Source of the DNA: Tricholoma matsutake
Lineage: Eukaryota; Basidiomycota; Agaricomycetes; Agaricales; Tricholomataceae
Direction: 5' to 3'
NCBI GenBank assembly: GCA_026075535.2
Contig: AP026547.1
Location: 10,416,001 to 10,480,000 of the forward strand
Length of the DNA stretch: 64,000 nucleotides
Part shown: positions 1 through 10,931 of the stretch, in pieces
Numbering within the stretch: the stretch's first letter is position 1
Layout: the number at the start of each line of letters is the position of its first letter
The notes under the pieces: generated by a model
The model's input: the letters and a program-made list of their open reading frames with translations, nothing else
Told to the model about the DNA's origin: nothing
Databases searched by the model: none
Position numbers and translations under genes: made by a program

Positions 1-2000
1 GCATCTGCTTGCCTCATTAAGCTTCCCACTTTGTGGACCAAGTGAAAATTGAAATGCGATAGGAATAATGCCCAACGTGCTTGCCAGTGATTAAGCTTTT
101 TAGCGGACATGAAGTATTGAAGATTTTGATGATCTGTCCAGATCTCAATCTGATGTGTACATCCTTCCAAATAATGCCTCCATGCCTCCAATGCTCGTAT
201 TATCCCCAACATCTCTTTGTCATGTACATCATAATTTCTCTCCACATCATTCAACCCTTGGGACAGATATGCACAAGAATGCCATTTGTCATCTTTGCAC
301 AGCATTGATAATACTGCTCCAGTAGCAAAGTTGGATGCATCTGATTCCACTCGTAAAGGGCATGTGAAATCCACTGGGGTTAATATTGGTCCCTCCACAA
401 ACTTCCTCTTCAACTCCTCAAACACTGTCTGCTGCTGCTCTCCCCACCTCCACACTACTCCCTTTCACGTAAGGTTATGTAACAGTGCAGCAATTTTAGA
501 GAAATTGTGCACAAAGCGATGATAATAATTTGTGAGTCCCAAGAATGCTTGAACCTCCTTGACACAGGTGGGCGCAGGCCAATCTGTAATTGCCTGTACC
601 TTGATCAGATCCATTTTGATACCATCAGGGCCAATCAATAATCCTAGGAACTCAATTTTGCTTGCCCCAAACACACACTTCTCTGGTTACAAAAATAGAT
701 CATTCTCTGCCAACCTCTGTAACACCTCCTGCACTATTGCCTCATGATTTTCTTCATCCTCCATGAATATCAGAATGTTGTCAATAAATATTATTACCAC
801 ACCTTTGTCTATTATGTCCTTGAAAATGTCGTTCATCATATTTTGGAAGGTTGGTGGGCTATTTGTCATCCCAAAAAAATGACAAGCGGCTTGAAGGATC
901 CTCGACGCATGGCAAATGCAGCCTTCCACTCATCTCCTTTCTTTATTTGTACATTGTTGTATCCCCATTGTAAATCCAATTTTGTAAAGACCTTGGCTTT
1001 TCCCACCTTGTCAATTATTTCTGAGATCAACAGCAGGTATGCATTCTTCACTGTCCACTCATTCAGCTACCTATAATCTGTACACATCCTCTTCCTTTGG
1101 TCTTTCTTTGGCATGAAGAATATTGGTGATGTCTGCAGTGATTTCAAAGGTCGTATATATCCTTTCTGCAATTGCTCCTTCAGGAACACATCCACTTCTT
1201 CTTGTTCCATCGGAGATAACAGATATACCTTCGATGTCTTTGGCACAAACCCTGGCTTCATCTCGATCGCATGATCCCATGGCTTCCACACCGGCATTCA
1301 CTCAGACTCCTTCTTCTGAAACACTGACAGATATTCATGATACACTTTCAGCACCCACTTCTCCACTGGCTTTTCCACCTTCACAATATTCTTGTCCCAT
1401 GACTGTCCTCCACAAATTGCTCTAAAGGTTTGCTTCTGCTCTTCTTTCTCAATCATGATTGGAACTTCTCCATTTGGCATTCTCTCATCCTCCACTTCCT
1501 CCATTGTAACAGAATACTTCCTCAGATGTTCTTTCTCTTTCTTTTTCCTTTTCTCCTTCTTCATCTTCCTCCCATACACATTACATTCCTTAGGACAACG
1601 AGTCATTTGTACTTTCCCAGCTTTCCAATCAATTTCAGGATTATGCTTCCATCACCATGGACATCCTATTATTAGATTGGTTTTCCCAAGATCGCATACT
1701 TCAAATATGGCTTGCTCCTGATGCTCCTGATGCTTTGATACCATAGTCACCTCCTCCTTGATAGTTCCTCCATGATTGACTGTTCCATCAATATTATACA
1801 CCATTATAGGTTGCACCAGCTTGCATGTGTTAATACCATTTCTGGTAATTAAGGATCGATTAATGAATAATCCTGTAGCACCACTATCAAGCAACGCTTC
1901 CACATCAATGGCTGCATGCATGTCCACTGTCTTCAGTCCCATAGTCAAGGTGATTTCAGGTTCTATTCATGCAGAGCAAATAAAAAATTTAGGGGGTTTC
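1..2000 (-). pseudogene. Pol of gypsy A1: protease, RT, RNase H start (broken)
   Basis: The protease active-site motif DSGATGLF is encoded around 1866-1891. RT follows from about 1300 to 465 in at least three frames: the fingers (KPGFVPK, FFMPKKDQRKRMCTDYR), [30 protein letters not shown], and the catalytic box read as FIDNILIF. The second Asp of the usual DD pair is therefore Asn here, whereas copy A2 keeps FIDD. The thumb (FLGLLIGPDGIKMD, FLGLTNYYHRFV) and the start of RNase H follow to base 1. Pol normally copies element RNA into cDNA; frameshifts plus the D-to-N change make this copy inactive. Confidence 0.85.
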
Positions 2001-2199
2001 GGAAATGATGCGTGACAATTTTCTCTGTCATGTGATTCACAACAGTTGTACTCCTCCTCAATTTCCTTTTTTGATTTACTCTGGGTTTCCTCAGATACTA
2101 ATACATTGTAACAATTCTGGGTCACCAATGGGGAAACCTTCACTGAAACTCTTCCACAAAATTCTTCTGCTTGCCATACTCCAGCTTCACTTCCTCGAT

Positions 2200-3228
2200 T
2201 GTAGCTTCCCTAATCTTTCTCTTCTGCCTACAATGTGTCATAACTGCCCACAGTTAAAACATTTAAGTGGGGCTCATCTCCCTGCTTGATCAACCTCCAT
2301 TGCCTCTGCTGGTGCTGCTGACTCCGTAACTATAGGTGTCACTGCCATGGCCAGTGGCTGTGCCCTTGGAGTTTGCACCTGAGGTGCTTTTCCTTTCTTG
2401 GACTTTCCTCCTGATGACTTTCCAAATTTACTACTTCCATACATCAACTTTGACTCCGCCTATTCCTGCCAATATTGCCGGTCAAGGTGCAATTGCCCAA
2501 TTATACCACTCGTCCAACTTCTCTGGCATAGAAGGTAGTCGGTAGATAGACTTGAATAAAGAGGGATTTAATCCTGCTTTCAAAAATTCTACCAATGCAG
2601 CTTCTCCCATATCTGTTTGCAAAGCTTCTGCTTTGAACTGCAAAATAAATTCATCCACCATTAGGGAACCTTGGCGCATGGTCTTTAATTTAGCATTGGC
2701 TGTTGCCTTTGGATTAGGATCTCCAAACTGTGCCTCCAATCTCTCCAGAAATTCCTTGAAGGTTGCAAATGGTTTATTTCCCATGGCAATTTGATTTATA
2801 GCCTCGTTTCTCCAGAACTGTGCTTTCCCCCCCTGGATGTATGAGAGAGCAAACATAATCCTAGACTTGGCTGTACAAAACTCTGGCTTCCTCCCATGGA
2901 TGTACAATCCTATAGAGCTGATGCAGGATTTTGTATTCTCCATGGTACCGTCAAAAGTTTGTGGGGGCATGTACTTAGGTAAGCATGCTTTTCCATTTCC
3001 AGATTTCTCTGCCGTCTCATCCTCCTGCGACATCCACTCCACCATCTCCTCCATCTCATCATCTCTTTCTCCTGTCGTCTCTGGTTGTACTTCCGCTTGT
3101 CTGGGCTGTGATGCTGCCAACACTGACACTAATTGCGACATTTGCACTGTAAGCACATCAATCTTCGCCTCTAGCACGGGTGTGGGAACAGGATTAGGAC
3201 CAGGATTAGAAGTTGAAGGTTTGGACAT
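2200..3228 (-). pseudogene. Gag of gypsy A1 (broken)
   Basis: The capsid-like protein starts at the ATG at 3228 and is open for 248 residues. It begins with a Ser/Pro-rich stretch and an acidic segment, followed by the helical retrotransposon-gag core (AQFWRNEAI, FLERLEAQFGDPNP). A frameshift near 2480 separates the core from its C-terminal tail, which holds the start of a CCHC zinc knuckle (CFNCGQ, around 2240-2255). The knuckle itself is broken in this copy but complete in copy A2 (CFNCGQLGH, near 32830). Gag would package element RNA into cytoplasmic particles. Another lesion follows before the protease. Non-functional by inspection. Confidence 0.85.
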
Positions 3229-3693
3229 AATTGTAGAATCTGTGATGAATCACTTCTTCGACAATTTCAAGATTTGTTCTTTGAGACCTCTCCAAACATT
3301 TATGGGTCACGTGATGGTTCATCAATCGCTTGTCATTCGTTGGGCGCCTAATTTGACACTTTGGATCAATAACCCTTCCAACAGTGCCTGATCTTGGAGA
3401 TAACACTGAATTCGGCTTGTAACTAAAAAATAGTCGTCCAAATAGAGTGATGTAAATCATAACTAAACCAGATCCAATCAGTTGTCTGGTTGCAGCTGTC
3501 CTAATGACGAGCACTGCCTCTCGATCACTTGTGGTTGCAATGTAAGCCAAGGGCTGGCATCGGCTTATGAAAGAAAAGGTAGATTACGTATATACAAGTA
3601 CTTCTGGCTCATGCTGAAAGGATGAGTAATTGGATGTGGTGCAGTGAAACAATGATGTATGCGCAAGTAAGAGAAGGTGCACTGATATGGGAA

Positions 3694-3705
3694 GTTGTGT
3701 TCTTC
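3694..3705 (-). other. Candidate self-priming primer-binding site of gypsy A1
   Basis: Immediately inside the 5' LTR the minus strand reads GAAGAACACAAC. It does not start with the TGG of a tRNA-type primer site, but its last ten bases (AGAACACAAC) can pair with GTTGTGTTCT in the LTR (3882-3891), just downstream of the TATA-like box. This is the arrangement known for self-priming Tf1/sushi-type elements. The same dodecamer is at 41695-41706 in copy A2. Confidence 0.45.
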
Positions 3706-4107
3706 TGTTAGGGTGACACCCACTATCTGCTAGCTAAGACTGTGCGGGTTCTCTCTACAAGAAGGGGGTGGGATCCACGCTTGTGATGGGGGGAATTGAT
3801 GGTTTTGATGCAAGGGGTTATTAATAGATGAGTTTGTTGACAAAGGCCTTTCACACCAAAAATGTAGGTGGAATACCTAAGAGAACACAACTGGGTCCCC
3901 TAGGTGTATATTTAGGGTTTATATACTATGTTACACATATTGTACATTGTTGTTACCAACACATGCATACATGCACATACATCTTGATTCGTGCAAAATA
4001 AAATTCTCACGCTATCAAAGTGTAGCATCATTTGGCATTATGTAGCACAATTCGACATAATAAAATAAAAATGAAATTTTATTAGGTAATGGGGTGGTTT
4101 CCTAACA
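3706..4107 (-). repeat. 5' LTR of gypsy A1 (402 bp)
   Basis: It begins TGTTAGGG and ends CCTAACA on the plus strand. Close copies are at 27876-28277 and 41707-42103. Read on the minus strand it carries a TATA-like TATATAAA about 34 nt upstream of GTTGTGTTCT, a plausible transcription start. That decamer is the reverse complement of the bases next to the LTR inside the element (see the primer site entry). Confidence 0.88.
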
Positions 4108-5310
4108 CATGGGCCACTGGGTTGCTGAGCAGCACTTGGCACTGACCTCATTTTGTAGGTCTTCATACTACAACAAACTAATTATTGCATAAACAGGGCA
4201 ATTACTGAGTTTATCATACATGTCACTGTATGGCATTGGGATTTTTTATTCAGTGGCATCAGTATCAGCATTGGCCACAGCCACTGGGGTGCTGAGCACC
4301 ACTCAGCACCAACCTCATTTTGTAAGTCTTCATACTACAACAAATTAATTAACAGATAAACAGGGCATTTACTGAGTTTATCATACATGTCACATCAGGA
4401 TTTTTTTTTTGGTGGCATCGGCATCAGCATCGGCATTGGCATCGGCCACAGCCACTGCAGTGCTGAGCACCACTTGGCACCAACCTCACTTTGTAGGTCT
4501 GCATACTACATTGAAGAAATTAAGTATTCCATAAACCAGGCTTCAGCATCAGGAATCTTTTTTATGTGCATCAGCATTGGCATCGGCACAGTCACCAGGT
4601 TGCTGAGCTGACTTGGCACTGACCTCATTTTATAAATCTTCATACTCACATGACACTGTACAACCTTCAGCATCGAGATTTTGTTGTGACGGCAGCAGCA
4701 TCAGCATCAGCATCAGCATCGGCACACCCACCAGGTTGCCAAGCAGCGCTCGGCACCAAGCTCATTTTGTAAGTCTTCATACTACAACAAATTGTTTATC
4801 ACATAAACAGAGCATTTACTGAGTATATCATACATGACACTGTACCACCTTTGGCATGGAGATTTTTTTGAGATGGCAGTAGCAGTGGCAGTGGCATCGG
4901 CGTCAGCACAGTCACAGGGTTTCTGAGCAGCACTCGGCACTGACCTCATATTATAAATCCTCATACTACAACAAATTAATTATTGCATAAACAGCCCATA
5001 TCATACATGAAACTGTACAACCTTTGGCATATTTTTTTGAGATGGCAGCGGCAGTGGCATCGGCATTGGCACAGCCACTAGGATGCTGAGCACCACTCGG
5101 CACCAACCTCATTTTGTAGGTACATTGAACAAGTTAATTATTGCATAAAGCATCAGGAATTCTTTTTCTGTACAACCTTTGGTATCCAGATTTTTTTTAG
5201 GTGGCATCGGCATCAGCATCGGTCACAGCTGCTGGGGTGCTGAGCATCACTCGGCACCAACCTCATTTTGTAGGTCTGCATGCTACAACAAATTAATTAC
5301 TGCATCCTGA
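4108..5310. repeat. Tandem satellite, about 140-185 bp unit, eight copies
   Basis: The phrase GCTGAGCACCACTCGGCACC followed by AACCTCATTTTGTAGGTC recurs near 4123, 4292, 4462, 4600, 4737, 4922, 5084 and 5239, with variable spacing. Each unit also holds a run of imperfect GGCATC hexamers and an ACTACAACAAATTAATTATT segment. No coding potential is convincing; short open frames are products of the hexamers. It adjoins the outer edge of the gypsy A1 LTR. Confidence 0.85.
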
Positions 5311-5598
5311 TTCCCAATGATGATGCCCACTGGTAATGCCCCATGCCGGTGCCATTGCCATTGCCAGTGCCAGTGCCAATTGTGTCCGATGCATAGGTCA
5401 CTGAGCTATATATTACATTCATTACACATATGTAGTGTATAAGACAGCAAGGATTGTAATAGTGAATTTATTTGATACTACAGTATGTATATGTCTACAT
5501 ATAGAGTGTTTGACAGCATCCATTGAACCCGTATCATTTGATATATTGTACAAACATTGTATGTGTTCGATAGACTGTATCATTTGATACACTGTAGC
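5311..5598. other. No gene seen
   Basis: AT-rich sequence with several copies of TATCATTTGATA-like words (5460-5600), possibly the decayed 3' continuation of the transposase fragment to the right. No conserved reading frame was recognised. Confidence 0.4.
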
Positions 5599-6570
5599 TT
5601 ACCTATGTGTATAGGGAGGATGGTATCGATAATGGGTGATGCAAAATCCCACTGTCCTCAAATCATTACCATCAAGTGTCACAAACAACCAGCCACTGCA
5701 CTTGTACTGATCCATTGTCATACATGCCCATTGCATCCCTGTTTCTGTCAGCTTCTGCTTTGTTTGTTCACCATGTAATTGAGCACAGTAGAATGTGTAC
5801 ATCGTGCTGTCTGCAGTCTGGCTATTTTTCTTCATCTTGTAGCTAGTGCAGGTCAGTTATGTTCAGAACAGACTCAGATGCATAGTACTGACTTGAACCT
5901 AAAGCCTGTTGTGTTCCATACAACCTTTGCGAGGTACAGGGCGAGATTGTGGCTTTGATCATTGGATTGGCCAGGTGCACTTGAAGCCTCATCATCGAGA
6001 ATCACAACAGCGAAATGCAGCATCCATCAGGAAAATCCGATGCTGACTTATTATGCTTAATGCTTTTTAAAGTCAAAATTAAGCAAAATTCGCTTAATTT
6101 ATCCTTATATTGCTGCTTAAACTGCTTTTCTGCAAGTATCAGCTCTCAGGGGGCTGCCTAGCCATGTCAATAAGGAAATTAAGAAGACATTTAAGGAGAC
6201 ATTTGAATCATAAAAAATATATATATATTTGGCTATTGAAATAGAGTATACTACATACATACATCATCACCACTAACTAACCCTCCTCACGCAAGATGCG
6301 AGGGGGGTGGGCATACAACATAAATAAAAAAACACAGATCCTGTCGTCAGTATGTCGTGGTGGCCCCTGCTGTCTCTGTCCTGCTCTCCTCACGTCGTCC
6401 CTGTCCCCGGCCTTGTTTCATCATCCTTGTCATTGTCATCACCAGTATCTCCGTTGTCATCGTCCCATCCCCATCATTGTTGTCCCATTCCTGTTCCCCA
6501 TGAGCAGTGGCTTGTGGAGGTGGTGCAGGGCAGTGGTGGCAGTTTTCCATAGATACAGCAACATTAAAAC

Positions 6571-6669
6571 CTAGAAGTTAAAGAGTTGATAAGCTGAATG
6601 AAAAAAAAGAAGTGAACATGGAAAAAAATTACCTGGGGCTCAAACAACAATAGACATCATTTGTGCCCC
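6571..6669 (-). repeat. Hairpin-intron module, copy a
   Basis: On the minus strand a GGGGC..GCCCC inverted repeat (6634-6669) lies directly before a 62-nt segment with a GTAATTTTTTT donor, a pyrimidine-rich body and an AACTTCTAG acceptor (6571-6632), followed by GTTTTAATG. The layout matches seven other modules in this window. Confidence 0.55.
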
Positions 6670-6871
6670 TCATCACCCTTCCCCCGTCGCCTGCACCTAT
6701 TCGCATCCCTGTTGTTGGGTTGTCCATTGTTGGCATCCTTGTTGTGGGTGCTAGCCCTCCTGGTCATTGTCATCACTGGTCCTTGCTACCTCCCGGCTGC
6801 CCCCCCATGGAAGTGGTGGGGGGCAGGTGGGGCCGGTAGTCGTTGTCATAGTCAAAATCACAGGTTTGTAC

Positions 6872-6963
6872 CTAAAAATATTTGTTAACAAGAAAATGAA
6901 ATGGGAAAAGAACAGAAAAGATACCTATAGCCCAAGAGACGTCGATGATGTCACTTGGGCCCT
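6872..6963 (-). repeat. Hairpin-intron module, copy b
   Basis: The minus strand has the inverted repeat GCCCAAGTGACATC / GACGTCTCTTGGGC, then CTATAG, then a 53-nt intron-like segment (6872-6924; donor GTATCTTTT, acceptor ATTTTTAG), then GTACAAACC. The downstream bases match copy f. Confidence 0.6.
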
Positions 6964-7167
6964 TTTTCATTCTCCCTCGTCGTCGTCTCCCCGTCTTCTC
7001 CATCCGTCCAGGCTGCTCCCTGTTTCCACCCTGTGAGCACTTGCTTTCAGCATTGGTTGGGGGTGCTGTGGTGGTCATGGTGGCGTGGTTTTGCTGTTCC
7101 TGTCTTCTCGTCATTGTTCATTGGGTGTGGGTGCTTCTTTTTTTCATTGTCATTATAATACTGTTAG

Positions 7168-7225
7168 AACCTATAAATTATTATATGTTAGTTGAAGCCC
7201 AAAAAAAAAGCAGGAAAAAGAAAAC
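7168..7225 (-). repeat. Hairpin-intron module, copy c (degenerate)
   Basis: The minus strand shows a pyrimidine-rich stretch, a CAACTAAC branch-like box and a TTTATAG acceptor followed by GTTCTAAC, as in copy h. The donor is poor (GTTTTC) and no clear hairpin precedes it. Confidence 0.35.
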
Positions 7226-7975
7226 ATTGTCTGTGCCTGTTTTGTGTGCGATGCGGCCCGTTTCCGTCATTTGCTGGCGAGGTGGCAGCTGTGGGTGCAT
7301 TGGGTGTGGATGTTTACAAACCGGTGGTGGTAGTGGAGGGAGGAGAGAGGGAGGACAGCAGCGATGGCATCGGCGGCATCGACGGGTGGTGATGACCTGG
7401 CAGACACGGTTGATGACGACGTGTCGTGGTTGCATGACGAACACGTGAATTTCCATTTTCGGGAAATGCCGAGGGACTTGGAAGAAATTTCGAACATAAG
7501 TCAAGCAGTCCTTAGGGCCTTAAGGACTTACAAGCTTCTTACAGCCTTTATTTGCTGAAATGTCACTTATCCGCTTAATAGATTATATCTGCTTGACTGG
7601 TCATCAATTTTAAGGAAAAAATTGTACTTATTTTCCTTAATAAGGCTTAATTTCCTTAATTGGACTCTAAGCTAAATAAGCTCAATAAGTCGACCTTTGA
7701 TTTTGCTGATGCTCCTTGTGTCTTGTCAGCAGGGGAATAAAGTCTTGCCATGTGAGTGTTGGAGGGCCCCCAATAGACTTGTCCTTGCCTAGAATACGTC
7801 GCTTAGGCTTCTCTGGATTTTCTTTTTCCTTGTCCAATCGCTTCTTCTCTGTCTCTTCATTTCTCTTTTTTGTACACGGTCCACAGGTTTTCAAGTATTG
7901 TAGGTTTGGTTTACGGGGGAAGTCGCTTTGCGCACCTCGAAAACTGCAGCGCTGACACTTAATAAGGTCTGTCAT

Positions 7976-8524
7976 GGTGGGGGGGTGAAGGGAATATTGA
8001 TTGAAAAAACTATCTAGGTATTGCATCGTACTTGGTGGCCACCAGATGAACAATGAAGCGCGTCGAGCCATAATCTAATAATAGATTCTAGTGCGATAAG
8101 ATCGATGGATCTTTGCATGTGGTAAAAAATCATGTGATCCGTTTTCTAAAGGGGTCGGATTGCTTGAGACCTGCTCATGAAGTCGTTGCCGACCCGGACT
8201 TGGAAGGGGTTTATGGAATGAGAGATGCGAGGCAGCCCGTGTTATCCGATCTAGTCCCCCAAAAGTGATAACGACCGTGATACCGCAGCGTATAGAGAAG
8301 ATTGGCGACTCAGCAAGCTCCGCTTTCGTCACGCCATCTCGATATCTTGCTCACATGGTTTCCGTCATCGGGCTCATCAGTCATCAGGGTGCACTCGGGT
8401 ATCTTTATCATTATGCATCATGGCATCGAACTGTGGGTAAACACCGTAAACCCAATAATAAGGCTTCAGTGCTGCGTCCAGAAAGCTCGATATCACCCCC
8501 ATTCCAGCCTGTGACACTTGAAGA
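7976..8524. other. Intergenic, upstream of ALDH
   Basis: This lies between the divergent MULE fragment and the aldehyde dehydrogenase start, so it should hold the ALDH promoter. Open frames on both strands (8075-8332, 8265-8585) show no recognisable domain. No clear TATA element was picked out. Confidence 0.4.
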
Positions 8525-10931
8525 ATGCCTAGTACTTTCACTCACAATTTTGACACGCCGGCCTTCAAAGGATCAACGACTTTAAATACCGGGTATGTAA
8601 TATTCTATACCTCTAGCCGCCACACTAAAAGGTTTCGCTTGTCATCAGCTTGTTCATAAACGGCCAATGGGTAGATCCTGTCGATAACGGCACAATCGAG
8701 TGAGTATAGGTTTTATCGCTGCATTCAGCATTTCGTTGACTAGTTCACCAGAGTTGTTAACCCAAGTGTGTAGTCTGCATAAGCTTCATGATAATGGAAT
8801 TTGAAACAAACGATGGAAGCAACGGGAAAGGTCATTACGTCAGTGGCTGTTGGTTCCTCCAAGGATGTCGACATCGCAGTCGAGGCTGCGAGAAAGGTGT
8901 ATTTTATTTTACGCGCTCTTACGGGGTTGCACTCGTTAAATTCTCGATCGGTTCAAAGGCATACAAAACGACTTGGGGTCTGAAGTGCCCCGGAACTGTT
9001 CGAGGGAAGTTGTTGAATAAGCTCGCAGACCTGATGGAGGCGAACATCGATGAGTTTTCAGCGATTGAGGCTCTAAATGTCGGTGAGTTGGTCGACTTCC
9101 CATAATTTGATATTGGTGCTGAAAGCATGTCTCGACGTTAGGTAAAGTTTTCGAGAACGCGAAAAGAGCGGACCTAGGCGGGGCGATTGGAACTATCCGA
9201 TACTACGCAGGCTGGGCCGATAAAGTTTATGGACAGACTATTGAGGTGTGTGCTTCTTTCAAGAACATACGTCAAGTCATCGGAAGGCAGGAGAACGGTC
9301 GATAGACTACCGAAAATAAATTGGCATACAGTCGGCACGAGCCCTACGGAGTTGTGGTAAGCATTTCATTCCTTTCGCACGGGAGCTAGAACGTTAATCA
9401 ATGATTCTCAGGGGCAAATCGTACCCTGGAACTTCCCCATGGTAAGTTCTGCCAGGCTTATGATACTATTTATCGACTTTCACATCCGTCAAGCTCATGT
9501 TGTCTTGGAAAGTTGGCCCCGCATTGGCCACCGGGAATGCCATAGTATTGAAGGTGAGTCCTCTGCTGTCTATTTATTACTACCAGCCCTCATCATAGTA
9601 TCAAGCCATCCGAAGTCACCCCTCTCAGTGCACTTAAATTTGCTCAACTAACCAACGAGGCTGGCTTCCCACCAGGTGTCGTCAACATCATCAATGGACA
9701 TGGTACGCTTCGATCTAACCTTGTGTCCTCTTTTTTTGTTAATTACCTCCATGTATCCAGGCAACATCGTCGGCGAGGCGATCAGTCGTCATCCGACCAT
9801 CGAGAAGGTCGCGTTCACCGGAAGCACGCTCGTTGGTAGAAAGGTGTTAAAGGTCTCCTCGGAGACTAACCTCAAGGTGGTAACCCTCGAGTTGGGGGTA
9901 AGAGTCCAACTGTCATTTTTGATGATGCAGATATCGATCAGGTGCTGAAATGGGCGTCGTTCGGGATTTTGTGAGTATTTTCTTCAGTCGCCTATAAGAC
10001 TACAAGACTATCTTCTCAACTTGATTGTATAGCTTTAACATGGGTAACTCGTTCATATATGGCGAAAAATTCCACAGCTTATGACTGAATAAATAGGACA
10101 ATCGTGCGTGGCGGGATCACGAATTTTCATCCAAGAGGGCATTTACGACACATTCCTGGCCAAATTTACTGAGCTTGCGAAAGGCCTTGGAGATGCTGCA
10201 GGTGATCCATTTGCGAGTGATACAAAGCATGGGCCACAAGTCTCGCAGGCTCAGTTTGACGTATGTTTTTCTACCTGCTTAAACACTCTAGCCTATTTAT
10301 TATTTGGTTAGCGTGTCATGGCATACATCAACTCAGGAAAGCAAGACGGTGCCACAGTTCACATTGGCGGGGAACGCCAGGGCGAGGAGGGATACTTTAT
10401 CCATCCGACTATCTTCACGGATTGTACACCCGAAATGAAAATTGTCAAGGAGGAGATATTTGGGCCTGTTGCTGTTGTCGTTAAGTTTAAGACTGAGGAA
10501 GGTCAATTTTCTTCCCTTGTGTGTCTATTCTCGCATTACTGAATGTTGTGTGGTTTAACGTAGAGGTAATCGAGGCCGCTAACGCCTCGTCGTACGGACT
10601 AGGATGTAATATATTCACTCAAAATCTCAATTGCGCGATAAGAGTAGCTCATCAACTAGAAGCTGGATCTGCCTGGGTACGTCGCGCACTTCAAGACGTC
10701 TGAATTTGCCATTTTTATTTTTTTGCCCATGCAGGTGAATTGCGCGCAGGACACAGAGATTGGTGTTCCATTTGGAGGATACAAGCAATCTGGTATTGGG
10801 CGTGAGCTCGGCCAGTATGCCATTGACACGTGAGTACTGGATATTGAGGGTGGTGTGTTGTGCTAAATGATGCTGGGCATAGATATACTCAGGTAAAAGG
10901 AGTTCATATAAACATAGGCATGAAGTTGTAG
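8525..10931 (+). CDS. NAD(P)-dependent aldehyde dehydrogenase, about 16 exons, one-base deletion in the LGGK motif
   Basis: This enzyme oxidises aldehydes to acids. The start ATG at 8525 gives [14 protein letters not shown]. Exons, by GT-AG signals: 8525-8592, 8649-8699, third exon to 8896, 8959-9082, 9142-9245, 9306-9356, 9412-9441, 9494-9553, 9606-9702, 9761-9970, 10033-10043 (11-nt microexon), 10097-10260, 10312-10501, 10564-10676, 10735-10829, 10883-10931. Family motifs appear in order: [58 protein letters not shown] (catalytic Glu), [12 protein letters not shown] (catalytic Cys), EEIFGPV and PFGGYKQSG. The LGGK exon has five G instead of the six needed (9893-9897), a one-base deletion in a homopolymer: either a true lesion or a sequencing error. 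The left edge of exon 3 could not be placed in frame. Length, about 500 residues, is normal. Confidence 0.88.

Larger units (their letters stand above)
1..4107 (-). mobile_element. Ty3/gypsy LTR retrotransposon A1, 5' part, degraded, truncated by window start
   Basis: Reading on the minus strand from its 5' LTR (3706-4107) come a leader, gag, an aspartic protease with DSGATGLF, reverse transcriptase, and the start of RNase H, which runs off the window at base 1. It is a second copy of the family at 27876-42103: order and sequence match closely block by block. The frame is broken repeatedly between gag, protease and RT, so this copy cannot make a polyprotein. The 3' LTR lies outside the window, so the TSD cannot be checked; its right half would be CATGG at 4108-4112. 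Confidence 0.9.
6047..7689. mobile_element. TIR-bounded non-autonomous insertion in the MULE gene fragment
   Basis: The ends are inverted: CTTATTATGCTTAAT at the left and, read from the right end, CTTATTGAGCTTATT. The interior has AAGGAAATTAAG-type words near both ends and a GC-richer centre (6296-7460) with three hairpin/intron-like modules and ATGAGCA..TGCTC-type words. I saw no clear target-site duplication, so the exact ends and the superfamily are uncertain. The many open frames inside are low-complexity and were not called. Confidence 0.5.
5599..7975 (-). pseudogene. Mutator-like (FAR1/MULE-type) transposase N-terminal fragment, split by an insertion
   Basis: Two separated minus-strand blocks read as one gene. 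The first, from the ATG at 7975, begins MTDLIKCQRC, has a second CxxC (CGPCTKKR), a basic stretch, and LTWQDFIPLL just before the reading breaks at about 7690. The second resumes near 6030 (FAVVILDDEASS, LALYLAKVVWNTTGFRF). An intron-like segment at about 5847-5897 follows, then a block ending near 5599 (TFYCAQLHGEQTK, MDQYKCSGWLFVTL, ITHYRYHPPYTH). From memory these match the DNA-binding N-terminal part of basidiomycete MULE transposases. The catalytic domain is missing to the left. The TIR-bounded block at 6047-7689 separates the halves. Confidence 0.6.
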
